Notes: generated by a model from the sequence alone, not told the origin. A stretch of 64,000 nucleotides of DNA from Clostridia bacterium (GCA_017624675.1 JAGAMO010000001.1:1-64000), one strand, 5' to 3'. Positions 31,180 to 41,574 are shown, numbered from the stretch's first letter. Numbers and translations are program-made.

Positions 31180-33093
31180 ATTGAGTTTAACATCTATCCA
31201 AAGGTTTTCGTAATAACTTCTAACTTCTGGGTCAAGGTCGTGATAATATTGAGTGTTCTCTTTAACTTCGTCACTGGGGTAGAGAATGGGGTCGTTTTTG
31301 TAGGTGTAGTTGTCACTATTTATAACGCCTGTATGTGGCGAAGCATAGCAGATATATTCTGCGTTTGCAAGGGCTACCTCGGTTTCCAAAAGGAAGTTGA
31401 TATATAGCATAGCTGCATCGTAATTTTGAGCGGTTTTAGGAATGCAAACCGAGTCAACAAATATATTTGTTCCTTCCTTAGGATAAACAAACTTCAAATT
31501 CTTGTTTGATTGCTTCATAATGTGGTAATCGCCCGCATAATAGGGGGTGAGTGCCGCATTTGCAGATTCCATCTTATTGAAAACTTCATCCATAACACGC
31601 GCTTGTAAAACAGAATTTTGTTGTTTAAGCTTTTCTGCCGCTCTGTTCCAGTCATTTTTATTAAGACTGTTAACATCAATTCCTAAAGCAAACTGAGCAA
31701 TAGCGAAGGCATCACGGGAGTTGTTAAAGGTCAAAATTTCGCCTTTATAACGGTTGTCAAATAAAGCTTCCCAACTGTCGGGCGCTTCTTCAACCATTTT
31801 TTCGTTATAAATTAAACCTACCATACCAACATTGTAGGGCACAGTATATTTGTTTTCAGGGTCGAAATAGAGGTTTTTATATTCGTCAGCAATATAGTGG
31901 TAATTCGTAAGCTTTGAATAATCGAGAGGCAAGAGCAGTTCTTCTCTTATCATACGTTGAATCATATAATCAGAGGGGATTATGATGTCATAAGCAGAAG
32001 AACCCGCCTTGATTTTAGCATACATCTCTTCGTTGCTCTCAAAGTTAGTATAGTTGATTTTAATGCCCGTTAACTTTTCAAAAGTGGAGTTGACATCAAT
32101 TGTGGCGTCGCTTCCATCGGCGATATATTCGCCCCAGTTATAAACATTAAGCGTGGTACCCGCCAAATCACGGTTAAAAACAGCCTCGGTTTTTAAGGTG
32201 GTGTTTTTAAGGTTGCGGCTGATAATCGAAACCGCAGTCATACTGCCCGCAATAGCAACACAAACTAAAATGGACAAAGCTTTCATAAGCTTTGGCTTGA
32301 ACTTAGATTTTTTGTTTTCGCTTTGAGAAAGGTTTACTAAAACAAGTAATACCAAAACGGTTAGAAAAATGATTGTAGACAGAGCATACATTGTGGGTTT
32401 AACCGTCTTTTTGGTCATTGAATAAATGCGGATGGGCAATGTCTGGAAAGAGGGACCTGATGTAAAGTAACTTATAACAAAATCGTCAAGCGATAATGTA
32501 AAGGACATAATAAAGCCTGTGAAAATACCCGAGTAAATAGAGGGGAAGACAACCTTCATAAACGCCTTTACAGGTGTGCAACCCAAATCCTCGGCGGCTT
32601 CCGATAAATGCACATCGGTCTGCTTGAGTTTTGGTAAAACGTTAAGTATAACATAAGGCAGATTAAAGGTTATATGGGCACAAAGAATAGTTCCAAAACC
32701 CAAAGCCTCTTTTTTGCCGATAATACTTGCCATAAAGACAAACAAAAGCATTAAAGAAACACCGGTAACAATTTCGGGTGTCATCATAGGAATATTTGTA
32801 ACGGTTGTAAGGGCGGTTTTCATAGCGCCTTTTTTCATTTTGAAAATTCCAACTGCCGCAACAGTTCCCAAAACAGTGGCAATTAATGCCGATAGAATAG
32901 CTAAAATAAGAGTGTTTTGCAAAGCGGTTATAGATTCGGCATCATATAACAACTGCTCGTACCATTTAAGAGAAAAACCCTCGAAAACAGAGGTGCTTTT
33001 CGAACTGTTAAAGGAAAAAACAGTCATAACTAAAAGGGGGGCATATAAGAAAAAAAGCATCAATACAATGAAGAATTTACGGAGTATTTTCAT
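31177..33093 (-). CDS. potCD: spermidine/putrescine transporter: PotC permease fused to PotD binding protein
   Basis: A single 638-residue frame carries two proteins. Residues 1-257 are a PotC-type permease with six membrane helices and the EAA loop EAAEDLGCTPVKAFMKVVFP (165-184). A basic linker and an extra hydrophobic helix (about 270-291) follow. Residues 310-638 are a PotD-type polyamine-binding protein, starting TTLNVYNWGEYIADGSD. The helix would tether the binding domain outside the membrane next to its channel. There is no separate potD and no lipobox. It is the last gene of potA-potB-potCD, overlapping potB by 4 bp. Confidence 0.92.
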   Translation of the reverse strand: MKILRKFFIVLMLFFLYAPLLVMTVFSFNSSKSTSVFEGFSLKWYEQLLYDAESITALQNTLILAILSALIATVLGTVAAVGIFKMKKGAMKTALTTVTNIPMMTPEIVTGVSLMLLFVFMASIIGKKEALGFGTILCAHITFNLPYVILNVLPKLKQTDVHLSEAAEDLGCTPVKAFMKVVFPSIYSGIFTGFIMSFTLSLDDFVISYFTSGPSFQTLPIRIYSMTKKTVKPTMYALSTIIFLTVLVLLVLVNLSQSENKKSKFKPKLMKALSILVCVAIAGSMTAVSIISRNLKNTTLKTEAVFNRDLAGTTLNVYNWGEYIADGSDATIDVNSTFEKLTGIKINYTNFESNEEMYAKIKAGSSAYDIIIPSDYMIQRMIREELLLPLDYSKLTNYHYIADEYKNLYFDPENKYTVPYNVGMVGLIYNEKMVEEAPDSWEALFDNRYKGEILTFNNSRDAFAIAQFALGIDVNSLNKNDWNRAAEKLKQQNSVLQARVMDEVFNKMESANAALTPYYAGDYHIMKQSNKNLKFVYPKEGTNIFVDSVCIPKTAQNYDAAMLYINFLLETEVALANAEYICYASPHTGVINSDNYTYKNDPILYPSDEVKENTQYYHDLDPEVRSYYENLWIDVKLN

Positions 33094-33908
33094 ATCATAA
33101 TACCCCCTTTGTCATTGTCACCGAATTTGTTCATAACAGCGATACTTATTATTATGAATATCATAAGTACTAAGGACATTGAAGCACCCAAAGGATAGTT
33201 TGGTATCTTAAATTGGGTTTCAATTATATCACCCGCTAAAAGAATCATACCGTTACCAAGCTTTTGGGAAATATAGAAGGTGCTGATAGAGGGAACAAAA
33301 ACCATTGTAATGCCCGATAAAACACCGGGAAGACTGAGAGGCAAAACAACTCTCTTGATTTTAGAAAAAGAGTTTGAACCTAAGTCGGCAGCAGCCTCAA
33401 GGTATGATTTATCAATTTTGGAAATTGTAGTGTAGATGGGCAAAATCATATATGGTATAAAGTCGTACACCATACCTAAAATTACGGCACCTGGGGTACC
33501 CATAAATTTAACACTGTCAAAACCGAGCATATTTAGTATGCGGTTTAAAACACCGTTGTTGTCTAAAATAACGGTCCAGGAATAGGTCTTAATAAGTAAA
33601 TTCATCCACATAGGAAGCATAACCAAAAGCACCATCATCTTTTGAGAATTCGGCGAAATTTTAGTCAAAAAATATGCAAATGGATAGGAAAGTATTAAAC
33701 AAATAAAGGTTGCAACAAGTGCATAAATAATTGAGGTTATAAAAACGTCTTTATAAAGTCCCAATTCATAAATGTTGTCAAGCGTAAATCCGCCCTTACC
33801 GTCAGAAAAAGTGTAGTAAAGAACGATAAAGAGGGGAACGATTATGAAAATAGAAGACCACACAAGGCAAGGGACATTTAACAAACGCTTACCAAACGTT
33901 GTGTTCAT
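33090..33908 (-). CDS. potB: spermidine/putrescine transporter permease PotB
   Basis: Membrane permease (272 aa) forming the channel with the PotC half. Six hydrophobic segments are visible, and the cytoplasmic EAA loop reads [25 protein letters not shown]. It overlaps potA and potCD by 4 bp each, so the stoichiometry is translationally coupled. Polyamine specificity is inferred from the PotA/PotD-type partners. Confidence 0.93.
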   Translation of the reverse strand: MNTTFGKRLLNVPCLVWSSIFIIVPLFIVLYYTFSDGKGGFTLDNIYELGLYKDVFITSIIYALVATFICLILSYPFAYFLTKISPNSQKMMVLLVMLPMWMNLLIKTYSWTVILDNNGVLNRILNMLGFDSVKFMGTPGAVILGMVYDFIPYMILPIYTTISKIDKSYLEAAADLGSNSFSKIKRVVLPLSLPGVLSGITMVFVPSISTFYISQKLGNGMILLAGDIIETQFKIPNYPLGASMSLVLMIFIIISIAVMNKFGDNDKGGIMI

Positions 33909-35029
33909 TCTGCGTTTTCCTCCGCCATTTCGTTCATTTCATACATTTCTTCACTAAAGGTAGAATAGTCGCCGTAAAGACCTGAATATTCGGACTTTTT
34001 CATAATGTGAATAGCGTCAGGCTCAATGTAGAGGCCAACCTTATCGTCAACAAAATGCTCGTCGGTGGTTTGAATCATCCATTTAAAACCGCCAATATCA
34101 ACGATAATTTCATAGTGAACGCCCAAGAATGCCACAGAGGTTACAACACCGACCAGCTGACCTTGACCTACGGGCACAATGTCAACATCTTCAGGTCGCA
34201 CAACAACATCGACCAATTCGTTCTTTTCAAAGCCTTTGTCAAGACAGTCAAAACGGCTGCCCGAAAACTCAACATAAAAGTCTTTAAGCATTTTGCCGTC
34301 AACAATGTTTGATTCGCCGATAAAGTCAGCAACAAAGGCGTTTTCAGGCTCGTTGTAAATGTCCTGTGGGGTGCCGATTTGCTGAATTTTACCGTTATCC
34401 ATAACAATAACTCTGTCAGACATAGTCAAGGCTTCCTCTTGGTCATGAGTAACGAAAATAAAGGTAATGCCAAGTTGCTGTTGAATGTTTTTGAGTTCTT
34501 TTTGCATATCTTTGCGAAGCTTTAAGTCGAGAGCGGCTAAAGGTTCATCCAAAAGCAAAACCTTGGGATGATTTGCAATGGCACGGGCAATTGCAACACG
34601 CTGTTGCTGACCGCCTGAAAGGGTAGAAATAGAACGCTTTTCAAGACCTGTAAGGTTTACAAGCTTAAGCATTTCCTCAACCTTTTGACTGATTTCCTTT
34701 TCCTTAAGCTTCTTAACTCTAAGGCCAAAAGCAATGTTTTCATAAACATTAAGATGGGGGAAAAGGGCATAGCGCTGAAAAATGGTGTTAACCTGTCTCT
34801 TATAGGCTGGAACATCATTTATTTTTTTATTTTCAAATATAATCTCGCCTTCGTCGGGCTCTAAGAAGCCTGCAATGAGCCTGAGTGTGGTGGTTTTACC
34901 ACAGCCTGAAGGACCTAAAAAGGTTATAAATTCCTTATCCTTTATATCAAGATTAATAGAGTCAAGAATCTTTTCTCCGTCAAAACTGACCGAGATATTC
35001 TTGAGCTCTACAATGTTTTCTTTATTCAT
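33905..35029 (-). CDS. potA: spermidine/putrescine transporter ATP-binding protein PotA
   Basis: ATPase (374 aa) that energises polyamine import. Walker A is GPSGCGKT (39-46), the signature is [10 protein letters not shown], and Walker B is [13 protein letters not shown]-terminal TOBE-type regulatory domain follows ([12 protein letters not shown]). The start at 35029 is chosen because AAGGGG is 9-10 nt upstream; the longer start at 35047 would place translation on that site and lacks its own. It is the first gene of the pot operon. Confidence 0.93.
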   Translation of the reverse strand: MNKENIVELKNISVSFDGEKILDSINLDIKDKEFITFLGPSGCGKTTTLRLIAGFLEPDEGEIIFENKKINDVPAYKRQVNTIFQRYALFPHLNVYENIAFGLRVKKLKEKEISQKVEEMLKLVNLTGLEKRSISTLSGGQQQRVAIARAIANHPKVLLLDEPLAALDLKLRKDMQKELKNIQQQLGITFIFVTHDQEEALTMSDRVIVMDNGKIQQIGTPQDIYNEPENAFVADFIGESNIVDGKMLKDFYVEFSGSRFDCLDKGFEKNELVDVVVRPEDVDIVPVGQGQLVGVVTSVAFLGVHYEIIVDIGGFKWMIQTTDEHFVDDKVGLYIEPDAIHIMKKSEYSGLYGDYSTFSEEMYEMNEMAEENAE

Positions 35030-35091
35030 TAAAAACAACCCCTTCATACTAAGAAATCTAAGTTATTTTAATATATAAACAACCAGTATAA

Positions 35092-35120
35092 ACTATAAAG
35101 CAAAACCGACAAAAAGTCAA
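35092..35120 (-). promoter_or_regulatory. sigma-A promoter of the pot operon
   Basis: On the minus strand: TTGACT, a 17-nt spacer, then TATAGT, about 60 bp upstream of potA. Confidence 0.65.
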
Positions 35121-35198
35121 GAATTTTAAAGGCTTCTAAGACAAAATTCGAGAATTTTTTCACTTGGATTTTTTTAACAAAAATTTCACAAAAAAATG

Positions 35199-35227
35199 TT
35201 GCCGAAAACGCCGTTATATGATATAAT
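35199..35227 (+). promoter_or_regulatory. candidate promoter of ruvCAB
   Basis: TTGCCG, 17-nt spacer, TATAAT. It lies downstream of the longest-frame ATG (35196), which supports the GTG at 35277 as the ruvC start. Confidence 0.55.
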
Positions 35228-35276
35228 TTATAAAATTATATTTATATTGGGAAATTATGCTTTGGTGGTGATTTTT

Positions 35277-35786
35277 GTGAGGATTTTGGGCATTGACCCA
35301 GGCTATGCAATCGTGGGTTATTCTATAGTTGATACCAACGGTTTTAAGTTCTCGGTTGCGGGTTACGGCGCCATCACAACATCTGCCGATATGCCGTTTG
35401 AAAACAGGCTCAAAGCAATCTTCAATGATATGATCACAATTATAGACAAATACAAACCCGACGAGCTTTCAATTGAGCGTTTATATTTCAATTCAAACAC
35501 CACAACCGCCATTGACGTGGCACAGGCAAGAGGTGTAATTATCTTGGCTTGTATATCAAAGGGAGTAAGGATTAATGAGTACACTCCTTTGCAGGTTAAA
35601 CAAGCAGTAACGGGTTATGGAAAAGCAGAAAAGCGACAGGTTATGGAAATGGTTAAAAATCTGCTAGGTCTTAAAGCAGTGCCTAAGCCTGACGATACTG
35701 CCGATGCCTTGGCTTTGGCGGTTTGCCACGGTCATTATTCGGCTTCAAGCGTTTCAAAACTTTACAGAGAGGAGAAAAATTCGTGA
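35277..35786 (+). CDS. ruvC: crossover junction endodeoxyribonuclease RuvC
   Basis: Dimeric Holliday-junction resolvase (169 aa). The four catalytic carboxylates are present at standard spacing: D7 in GIDPGY, E67 in SIERLYF, and D140 and D143 in KPDDTADALA. The GTG at 35277 gives the family N-terminus MRILGIDPG and has GGTGGTGA upstream; the longer frame adds 27 unrelated residues and begins upstream of the promoter. It overlaps ruvA by 4 bp (GTGA). Confidence 0.95.
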   Translation: MRILGIDPGYAIVGYSIVDTNGFKFSVAGYGAITTSADMPFENRLKAIFNDMITIIDKYKPDELSIERLYFNSNTTTAIDVAQARGVIILACISKGVRINEYTPLQVKQAVTGYGKAEKRQVMEMVKNLLGLKAVPKPDDTADALALAVCHGHYSASSVSKLYREEKNS

Positions 35787-36382
35787 TAGCAACACTAAGA
35801 GGAAATTTATTATACTCAGATTTAACTTCTTTAATTGTTGAGTGTGGCGGTGTAGGTTTTAAATGCACCACAACTTCTGCTACTTTAGGAACTCTTCCAA
35901 ACATTGGCGATGAGATATTTTTGTATACCTATTTGGCTGTTCGTGAGGACGCTATGGATTTGTTCGGTTTCTCAACCGTTGAGGAAATGGAAGCCTTTAA
36001 AATGATAATTTCGGTAAACGGTGTAGGTCCTAAAATCGGCATTGCATTGCTCTGTGAATTTACTCCTAATCAACTTTATTTGTATATCGGCTCTAACGAT
36101 GCTAAAGCGCTGACCTCTGCAAACGGCGTTGGCATTAAATTGGCACAAAGAATTGTTTTGGAATTAAAGGACAAGGTTGAAAAGATTGGTTACATTTCAT
36201 CTGCCGACCTAAAGCCTAAAGCCAAACCGCAAAAATCCACAAGCGATGAAGCGGTTGCCGCATTAATGTCTTTGGGATATACAAAGGGCGAGGCTTCACT
36301 GGCAGTTGGCAAAATTGAAGAAGATTTACCGACCGATGCTTTGATTAAACAAGCACTTAAATTACTTGCAAGGGGGTTATAA
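35783..36382 (+). CDS. ruvA: Holliday junction branch migration protein RuvA
   Basis: Tetrameric junction-binding protein (199 aa) that loads RuvB. It begins MIATLRGNLLYSDLTSLIVECGGVGF. Helix-hairpin-helix motifs appear as ISVNGVGPKIGIAL and LTSANGVGIKLAQRIVLELKDK. The C-terminal RuvB-contacting domain is AVAALMSLGYTKGEASLAV. The GTG at 35783 is preceded by GAGGAG and overlaps the ruvC stop; the longer upstream frame is internal to ruvC. Confidence 0.95.
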   Translation: MIATLRGNLLYSDLTSLIVECGGVGFKCTTTSATLGTLPNIGDEIFLYTYLAVREDAMDLFGFSTVEEMEAFKMIISVNGVGPKIGIALLCEFTPNQLYLYIGSNDAKALTSANGVGIKLAQRIVLELKDKVEKIGYISSADLKPKAKPQKSTSDEAVAALMSLGYTKGEASLAVGKIEEDLPTDALIKQALKLLARGL

Positions 36383-36385
36383 AGA

Positions 36386-37429
36386 GTGATAGAGCAAGAA
36401 ATGGATTTTGAAAACAGAATAGTTTCTCCCGATTATAACTTCACTGAGGATGAGGCTGAACTAAGCCTTAGACCCCGCACACTTAACGAATACATCGGTC
36501 AGGACAAGGCAAAGGATAATTTGCGAATTTATATCACTGCCGCAAAGCAGAGAAAAGAAACCCTTGACCACTGTCTTTTATACGGACCTCCCGGACTTGG
36601 TAAAACCACCCTTTCGGGCATTATTGCAAGAGAGCTTGGTGTTAATTTGCGTGTAACCTCGGGTCCCGCTATTGAAAAACAAGGCGATTTGGTTGCAATT
36701 TTAACCTCTCTTGAGGAGGGGGATGTTCTCTTTATTGATGAAATCCATCGCCTGTCCCGTAATGTTGAGGAAATTTTATATCCCGCAATGGAGGATTTTT
36801 CCTTAGATATTATTATCGGCAAGGGACCCAGCGCCCGTTCTATTCGAATTGATGTTCCAAGGTTTACCCTTGTTGGCGCTACAACCCGTTCGGGTCAATT
36901 GACAGCACCTTTAAGAGACCGTTTTGGTGTTCTTTTAAGACTTGAGTTATACACCCCCGAACAGTTATCTGAAATTGTTATCCGTTCGGCAGGAATTTTA
37001 GGAATTGAAATTGATAAAGAGGGTGCACTCGAAATTGCATCCCGTTCAAGGGGAACACCAAGAATTGCAAACCGCCTCTTAAAGCGTGTAAGAGACATCG
37101 CACAGGTTGAGTTTGACGGTGTTATAACCGAAAAAACCGCAAGAGCGGCTTTAGAGCGTTTTGAAATTGACGAACTGGGTCTTGACGATTTCGACCGCAA
37201 AATGCTTGAAATTATTATTAAAAACTACTGTGGCGGTCCTGTTGGTCTTGATACCTTGGCGGCGGCAATGGGTGAGGAAGCAGTTACCATTGAGGATGTA
37301 TACGAGCCTTATTTAATGCAAATTGGATTTTTATCCCGTACCGCAAGAGGCAGATGTGTGACAAAACTCGCTTACGACCATTTAGGGATACCATTTGTTT
37401 GTGAAACACCACAACAATCTATGTTTTAA
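36386..37429 (+). CDS. ruvB: Holliday junction branch migration helicase RuvB
   Basis: AAA+ motor (347 aa) driving branch migration with RuvA. Walker A is GPPGLGKT (67-74), Walker B is [10 protein letters not shown], and the sensor/arginine-finger region is [18 protein letters not shown]. The winged-helix C-terminus ends YDHLGIPF. The start is GTG at 36386, with AGGGGG at the end of ruvA. Confidence 0.97.
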   Translation: MIEQEMDFENRIVSPDYNFTEDEAELSLRPRTLNEYIGQDKAKDNLRIYITAAKQRKETLDHCLLYGPPGLGKTTLSGIIARELGVNLRVTSGPAIEKQGDLVAILTSLEEGDVLFIDEIHRLSRNVEEILYPAMEDFSLDIIIGKGPSARSIRIDVPRFTLVGATTRSGQLTAPLRDRFGVLLRLELYTPEQLSEIVIRSAGILGIEIDKEGALEIASRSRGTPRIANRLLKRVRDIAQVEFDGVITEKTARAALERFEIDELGLDDFDRKMLEIIIKNYCGGPVGLDTLAAAMGEEAVTIEDVYEPYLMQIGFLSRTARGRCVTKLAYDHLGIPFVCETPQQSMF

Positions 37430-37438
37430 GGAAATTTT

Positions 37439-38311
37439 ATGAGAAGTGTAGAAAACTTTAAGGATTATGAATTAATTGATGCTGATAACGGCGAAAGACT
37501 TGAGCGTTGGGGAGATATAATTTTGGTAAGACCCGACCCTCAGGTTATTTGGTCGGGCAAACGAAAAGACCCTCGTTGGTTTAATCCCCACGCTATTTAT
37601 CACCGTTCACAGTCGGGCGGCGGTTATTGGGAAAGATGCAAAAGCGTTCCCGATGTTTGGAGTATTGATTTTGAGGATTTAACCTTCAGATTAAAGCCCA
37701 TGGGCTTTAAGCATACGGGACTTTTTCCCGAACAGGCTGTTAACTGGCAGTTGGCAAAAAGACTTATCGAGAAGGCAAACCGACCAATTTCGGTGCTTAA
37801 TTTGTTTGCATACACAGGTGGCGCCACCGTTGCTTGTTTAAGTGCAGGTGCAAAGGTTACACATGTTGACGCATCAAAGGGAATGGTGCAGTGGGCAAAG
37901 GAAAATGCTGCTGTTTCGGGTCTTAAAGACGCTAATGTGCGTTGGCTTGTTGATGACTGCCTTAAATTTGTAAAGCGTGAAATACGCCGTGGAAACACCT
38001 ATGATGCTATAATTATGGACCCGCCCTCTTATGGCAGAGGTCCAAATGGCGAGGTTTGGAAATTAGAACAGCAACTAACCGAGCTTTTGACCGAAACAGG
38101 TAAGCTTTTGAGTGATAATGCTTTGTTCTTCTTCCTAAACTCTTACACAGGCGGACTTTCGCCCACGATTTTGAATTATATGGTTAAAACCTATGTTGTT
38201 AAAAACCGCAAAGGCGAGGTTACAACCGATGAAATCGGTCTTCCTATAACTGAAAAGGGAATTAGTCTTCCTTGCGGAAATACCACTATTTGGACAGAGG
38301 ATAATGGATAA
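37439..38311 (+). CDS. class I SAM-dependent methyltransferase (RlmI/RlmK-like)
   Basis: A 290-residue enzyme with a Rossmann-type SAM domain: motif I LNLFAYTGGATVACLSAGAKVTHVD and the catalytic-region motif IMDPPSYGRG. This layout is typical of the 23S rRNA cytosine/guanine methyltransferases related to RlmI and RlmK, but the N-terminal PUA domain of RlmI is absent, and the conserved cysteine of m5C enzymes is not evident. The target is therefore open. It lies 9 bp after ruvB and overlaps ecfA1 by 8 bp. Confidence 0.85.
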   Translation: MRSVENFKDYELIDADNGERLERWGDIILVRPDPQVIWSGKRKDPRWFNPHAIYHRSQSGGGYWERCKSVPDVWSIDFEDLTFRLKPMGFKHTGLFPEQAVNWQLAKRLIEKANRPISVLNLFAYTGGATVACLSAGAKVTHVDASKGMVQWAKENAAVSGLKDANVRWLVDDCLKFVKREIRRGNTYDAIIMDPPSYGRGPNGEVWKLEQQLTELLTETGKLLSDNALFFFLNSYTGGLSPTILNYMVKTYVVKNRKGEVTTDEIGLPITEKGISLPCGNTTIWTEDNG

Positions 38312-39149
38312 TATTATTGAAATTAAAAATGTGAGCTTTGAATATACGGATGAGCAAACAGTTCACACAGCAGTTAAGAATATAAATCTTAATATCAAAC
38401 GAGGCAGTTTCACTGTTATTTTGGGTCATAACGGCTCGGGTAAATCCACCCTTGCTAAAATGATGAACGGTCTTAATAAACCCACCTTTGGCGATGTTTT
38501 TGTTGACGGCATTAATACCAGAGACGAGGAAACCGAGATTGAGGTTAAACGCCGTGTTGGTATGGTTTTCCAAAATCCCGATAATCAGCTTGTGGCATCT
38601 ATCGTTGAGGAAGATGTTGCTTTTGGCCCCGAAAACTTAGGACTTGAGCCTGAGGTTATAAGACAAAGGGTAGACAAGGCATTAAAGGCTGTGGGTATGG
38701 CAGAATTTGCAAATTCCACACCACACAGACTATCGGGCGGTCAAAAACAGAGAATTGCCATTGCGGGCATTATTGCAATGGAGCCTGAGTGTTTGGTTTT
38801 GGACGAGCCTACCGCAATGCTTGACCCCAAGGGCAGACGGGAAATAATTAACACTCTTGAAAGACTGAATAAAGAAAAGTCAATTACCGTTGTTTTGATT
38901 ACCCACTATATGGAAGAGGCTGAAAATGCCGACCGTGTGCTTGTGATGAATGATGGCGAAATAATAGAAGACGGAAAACCCAGTGAGGTTTTCCAAAATG
39001 TTAAATTACTCAAGTCGGTTGGACTTGATGTACCCCAAACAACCGAGCTTTTGTATGCTTTAAAGCAGAAAGGTTTTTCGGTTGATACAAGCAAGATTTC
39101 TATTAAGGATACTGCTAAGGAAATAGCAAAGTCTTTTTTTAAGGAGTAA
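38304..39149 (+). CDS. ecfA1: energy-coupling factor transporter ATPase EcfA1
   Basis: First ATPase (281 aa) of the shared ECF module that powers vitamin-specific S components such as RibU. Walker A is GHNGSGKS (41-48), the Q-loop is in VFQNPDNQ, the signature is RLSGGQKQR, and Walker B is LVLDEPTAMLDP. The C-terminal ECF-specific dimerisation segment is present. It is translationally coupled to the preceding methyltransferase gene by an 8-bp overlap and followed directly by ecfA2. Confidence 0.95.
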   Translation: MDNIIEIKNVSFEYTDEQTVHTAVKNINLNIKRGSFTVILGHNGSGKSTLAKMMNGLNKPTFGDVFVDGINTRDEETEIEVKRRVGMVFQNPDNQLVASIVEEDVAFGPENLGLEPEVIRQRVDKALKAVGMAEFANSTPHRLSGGQKQRIAIAGIIAMEPECLVLDEPTAMLDPKGRREIINTLERLNKEKSITVVLITHYMEEAENADRVLVMNDGEIIEDGKPSEVFQNVKLLKSVGLDVPQTTELLYALKQKGFSVDTSKISIKDTAKEIAKSFFKE

Positions 39150-39153
39150 AGTT

Positions 39154-40017
39154 TTGGCAATATTAGAGGTTAAAAATCTAACCCATACCTATTCGGGCAA
39201 TTCGCCTTTTGTGAATGATGCTGTAAGTGATGTATCGTTTGCCATTGAAAAGGGCGAAATTGTTGGAATCATAGGTCACACGGGTTCGGGTAAATCTACA
39301 CTGGTTCAACACCTTAACGGTCTTTTAAAGCCGACTGAGGGCGAGGTTTTGTTCGAAAATGAGGACATTTGGGCTAACCCTAAGGAAATCAGAAAAATTC
39401 GTTCCAAGGTTGGTCTTGTTTTTCAATACCCCGAATATCAGTTATTTGAAGAAACTGTTATTAAAGACATTGCTTTCGGACCTAAAAATATGGGTCTTGA
39501 GGGCGATGAGTTAGATAAAACTGTTAAAGAAATTTGTGAAATAGTGGGTGTTAAACACGAATTTTTCGAAAAATCGCCCTTTGATTTGTCGGGCGGTGAA
39601 AAACGCCGTGTTGCCATTGCGGGTGTAATGGCAATGAAGCCTGAGGTAATTGTCTTTGACGAGCCTACCGCCGGTCTTGACCCTAAGGGTAGAGAAGATG
39701 TTATGAAAATTATCCGTAACTACCGCAAGGCAACAGGTGCTACTGTTATCATAATTTCACACAGTATGGAGGATATGGCAAATCTTGCCGATAAAATCCT
39801 CGTTATGAATAAGGGTAAGATTTATAAGTTTGACACTGTAGCAAATGTTTTCTCAAACAGTGAGGAATTAAGAAATATCGGACTTAATGTTCCTATTGTT
39901 ACACGAGTTTTTGAGGAATTGTCCGATTTAGGTATAAATTTACCCGAGAGAGCACTTACAATTGACAGTGCTGTGGAAATTTTATCGGCTTTAAAGGCGG
40001 AGGTGGAAAATGCTTAA
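39154..40017 (+). CDS. ecfA2: energy-coupling factor transporter ATPase EcfA2
   Basis: Second ATPase (287 aa) of the ECF module. Walker A is GHTGSGKS (41-48), the Q-loop VFQYPEYQ, the signature DLSGGEKRR and Walker B IVFDEPTAGLDP. The start codon is TTG at 39154 with AAGGAG upstream. It overlaps ecfT by 8 bp. Confidence 0.95.
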   Translation: MAILEVKNLTHTYSGNSPFVNDAVSDVSFAIEKGEIVGIIGHTGSGKSTLVQHLNGLLKPTEGEVLFENEDIWANPKEIRKIRSKVGLVFQYPEYQLFEETVIKDIAFGPKNMGLEGDELDKTVKEICEIVGVKHEFFEKSPFDLSGGEKRRVAIAGVMAMKPEVIVFDEPTAGLDPKGREDVMKIIRNYRKATGATVIIISHSMEDMANLADKILVMNKGKIYKFDTVANVFSNSEELRNIGLNVPIVTRVFEELSDLGINLPERALTIDSAVEILSALKAEVENA

Positions 40018-40819
40018 GGATATTACATTCGGTCAGTATTACGAAGCCTCTTCACCCGTTCACAAGTGCGACCCGAGAGTGAAAATAATTTTAATGCTTT
40101 GTTTTATTGTCTTTATTTTCGTTTCTCAAAACGCTTTTGCTTTAGCACTTTCTACAGTGGCAGTATTCTTTGTGCTGTTACTTTCACGGGTGCCAATGAA
40201 GCTGTTTTTAAAGAACTTAAAGGCTATTTGGTTTGTTCTTTTCTTTACTGCAGTAATTAACTTATTTTACAGCAATTCGGGTACTGTCTTGCTCCATTTT
40301 TGGAAAATAGAGATAACCACTGGCGGTATTTACAGGTCAATATTTATGGCGTTGCGTATTGTATTGCTTATTTTCATCAGTTCCGTTTTGACCTATACTA
40401 CCACGCCAAACAGTTTGACCGAGGCTATTGAAAGACTGCTTTCACCCCTAAAATATATCGGTCTTAAAAATGCAGTTCACACATTTGCTATGATGATGAC
40501 AATAGCGTTAAGGTTTATCCCAACCTTAATTGAAGAAGCAGAGAAGATTATGAACGCCCAAAAGGCAAGGGGAGCCGACCTTGAAAACGGCAGTTTAGTA
40601 GAAAGAGTAAAGGCTTTAATTCCGATACTTATACCTTTGCTCATTTCATCGGTTAGACGTGCCTATGAATTGGCAGAGGCAATGGAATGCCGCTGTTATA
40701 ACGGCGGTGAGGGCAAAACCCGAATGAAGCAACTTAGAATGTCGACTGTAGACCTTTATGCTATCATTTTCATTGTGGTTTTTGCCGCTCTGGTTATTAC
40801 ATTAAACATTATTTTTTAA
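40010..40819 (+). CDS. ecfT: energy-coupling factor transporter transmembrane protein EcfT
   Basis: Membrane scaffold (269 aa) linking EcfA1/A2 to exchangeable S components. The N-terminus SPVHKCDPRVKI and the two coupling-helix ARG-type motifs (MNAQKARGADLENG and AMECRCYNG, the second altered from ARxY/G to ECRCYNG) are visible, with about six hydrophobic segments. It overlaps ecfA2 by 8 bp and precedes truA by 8 bp. In most Firmicutes this trio follows rplQ; here it follows ruvB. Confidence 0.93.
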   Translation: MLKDITFGQYYEASSPVHKCDPRVKIILMLCFIVFIFVSQNAFALALSTVAVFFVLLLSRVPMKLFLKNLKAIWFVLFFTAVINLFYSNSGTVLLHFWKIEITTGGIYRSIFMALRIVLLIFISSVLTYTTTPNSLTEAIERLLSPLKYIGLKNAVHTFAMMMTIALRFIPTLIEEAEKIMNAQKARGADLENGSLVERVKALIPILIPLLISSVRRAYELAEAMECRCYNGGEGKTRMKQLRMSTVDLYAIIFIVVFAALVITLNIIF

Positions 40820-40827
40820 GGTATAAT

Positions 40828-41562
40828 ATGAAAAGAATTATGCTTACCGTTTCTTATAACGGAACAAATTATCACGGATGGCAGATACAAAATAACGGCA
40901 TTACCGTGCAGGAAACCTTGCAAACTGCAATTTCAAAGGTTTTGGGCAAAGATATTGCAGTTCACGGTTGCAGCCGCACCGACGCGGGAGTACATGCTAA
41001 AATGTTTTGCTGTCATCTTGACTGTGATGATAATATACCCTTTGATGCCTTTTTAAGAGGGGTAAACTCTCTTTTGCCAAATGATATTGCAATTTTAAAT
41101 TGCGAAAATGTTGAGAGTGATTTTCACGCCCGTTTTAATGCCATGGGTAAAACTTATGTATATAAAATCTTAAATAGCAATAAAAAAGACCCCTTTATTG
41201 CGCCTTTTGTGTGGCAGATTGAAAGACCTTTAAACATAGATAAAATGAACGAGTTTTGCAAAAATCTAATCGGCACCCACGATTTTTACGGTTTTTCTTC
41301 TTCGGGCAGAACGGTTGAAGATACTGTAAGAACTGTGAGTGAGTGTGTTGTCACAAAAGAAAATGATATTATAAGCCTTAAAATCAGCGGAGACGGATTT
41401 TTATACAATATGGTAAGGATAATTGTAGGCACCGCGGTTGATGTTTCTGACGGCCGTTTAGAGCCTGATTGCGCATTGTCTGTTTTCGAAACCAAATTGC
41501 GTGAAAATGCGGGTGTTACCGCACCACCTCAAGGCTTATTTTTAGAAAAGGTTTATTATTAA
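40828..41562 (+). CDS. truA: tRNA pseudouridine synthase A
   Basis: Forms pseudouridine at positions 38-40 of the tRNA anticodon stem (244 aa). The catalytic aspartate is D52 in GCSRTDAGVHA. Family motifs YNGTNYHGWQIQ and DGFLYNMVRIIVGT are intact. It directly follows ecfT, which preserves the common ecfA-ecfA-ecfT-truA order. Confidence 0.95.
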   Translation: MKRIMLTVSYNGTNYHGWQIQNNGITVQETLQTAISKVLGKDIAVHGCSRTDAGVHAKMFCCHLDCDDNIPFDAFLRGVNSLLPNDIAILNCENVESDFHARFNAMGKTYVYKILNSNKKDPFIAPFVWQIERPLNIDKMNEFCKNLIGTHDFYGFSSSGRTVEDTVRTVSECVVTKENDIISLKISGDGFLYNMVRIIVGTAVDVSDGRLEPDCALSVFETKLRENAGVTAPPQGLFLEKVYY

Positions 41563-41574
41563 GAGAGGATTAGT

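Noticed and set aside
35196-35276. N-terminal extension of ruvC
   Set aside because: The -10 box (35222-35227) lies inside it, and the catalytic-domain N-terminus starts at GTG 35277.
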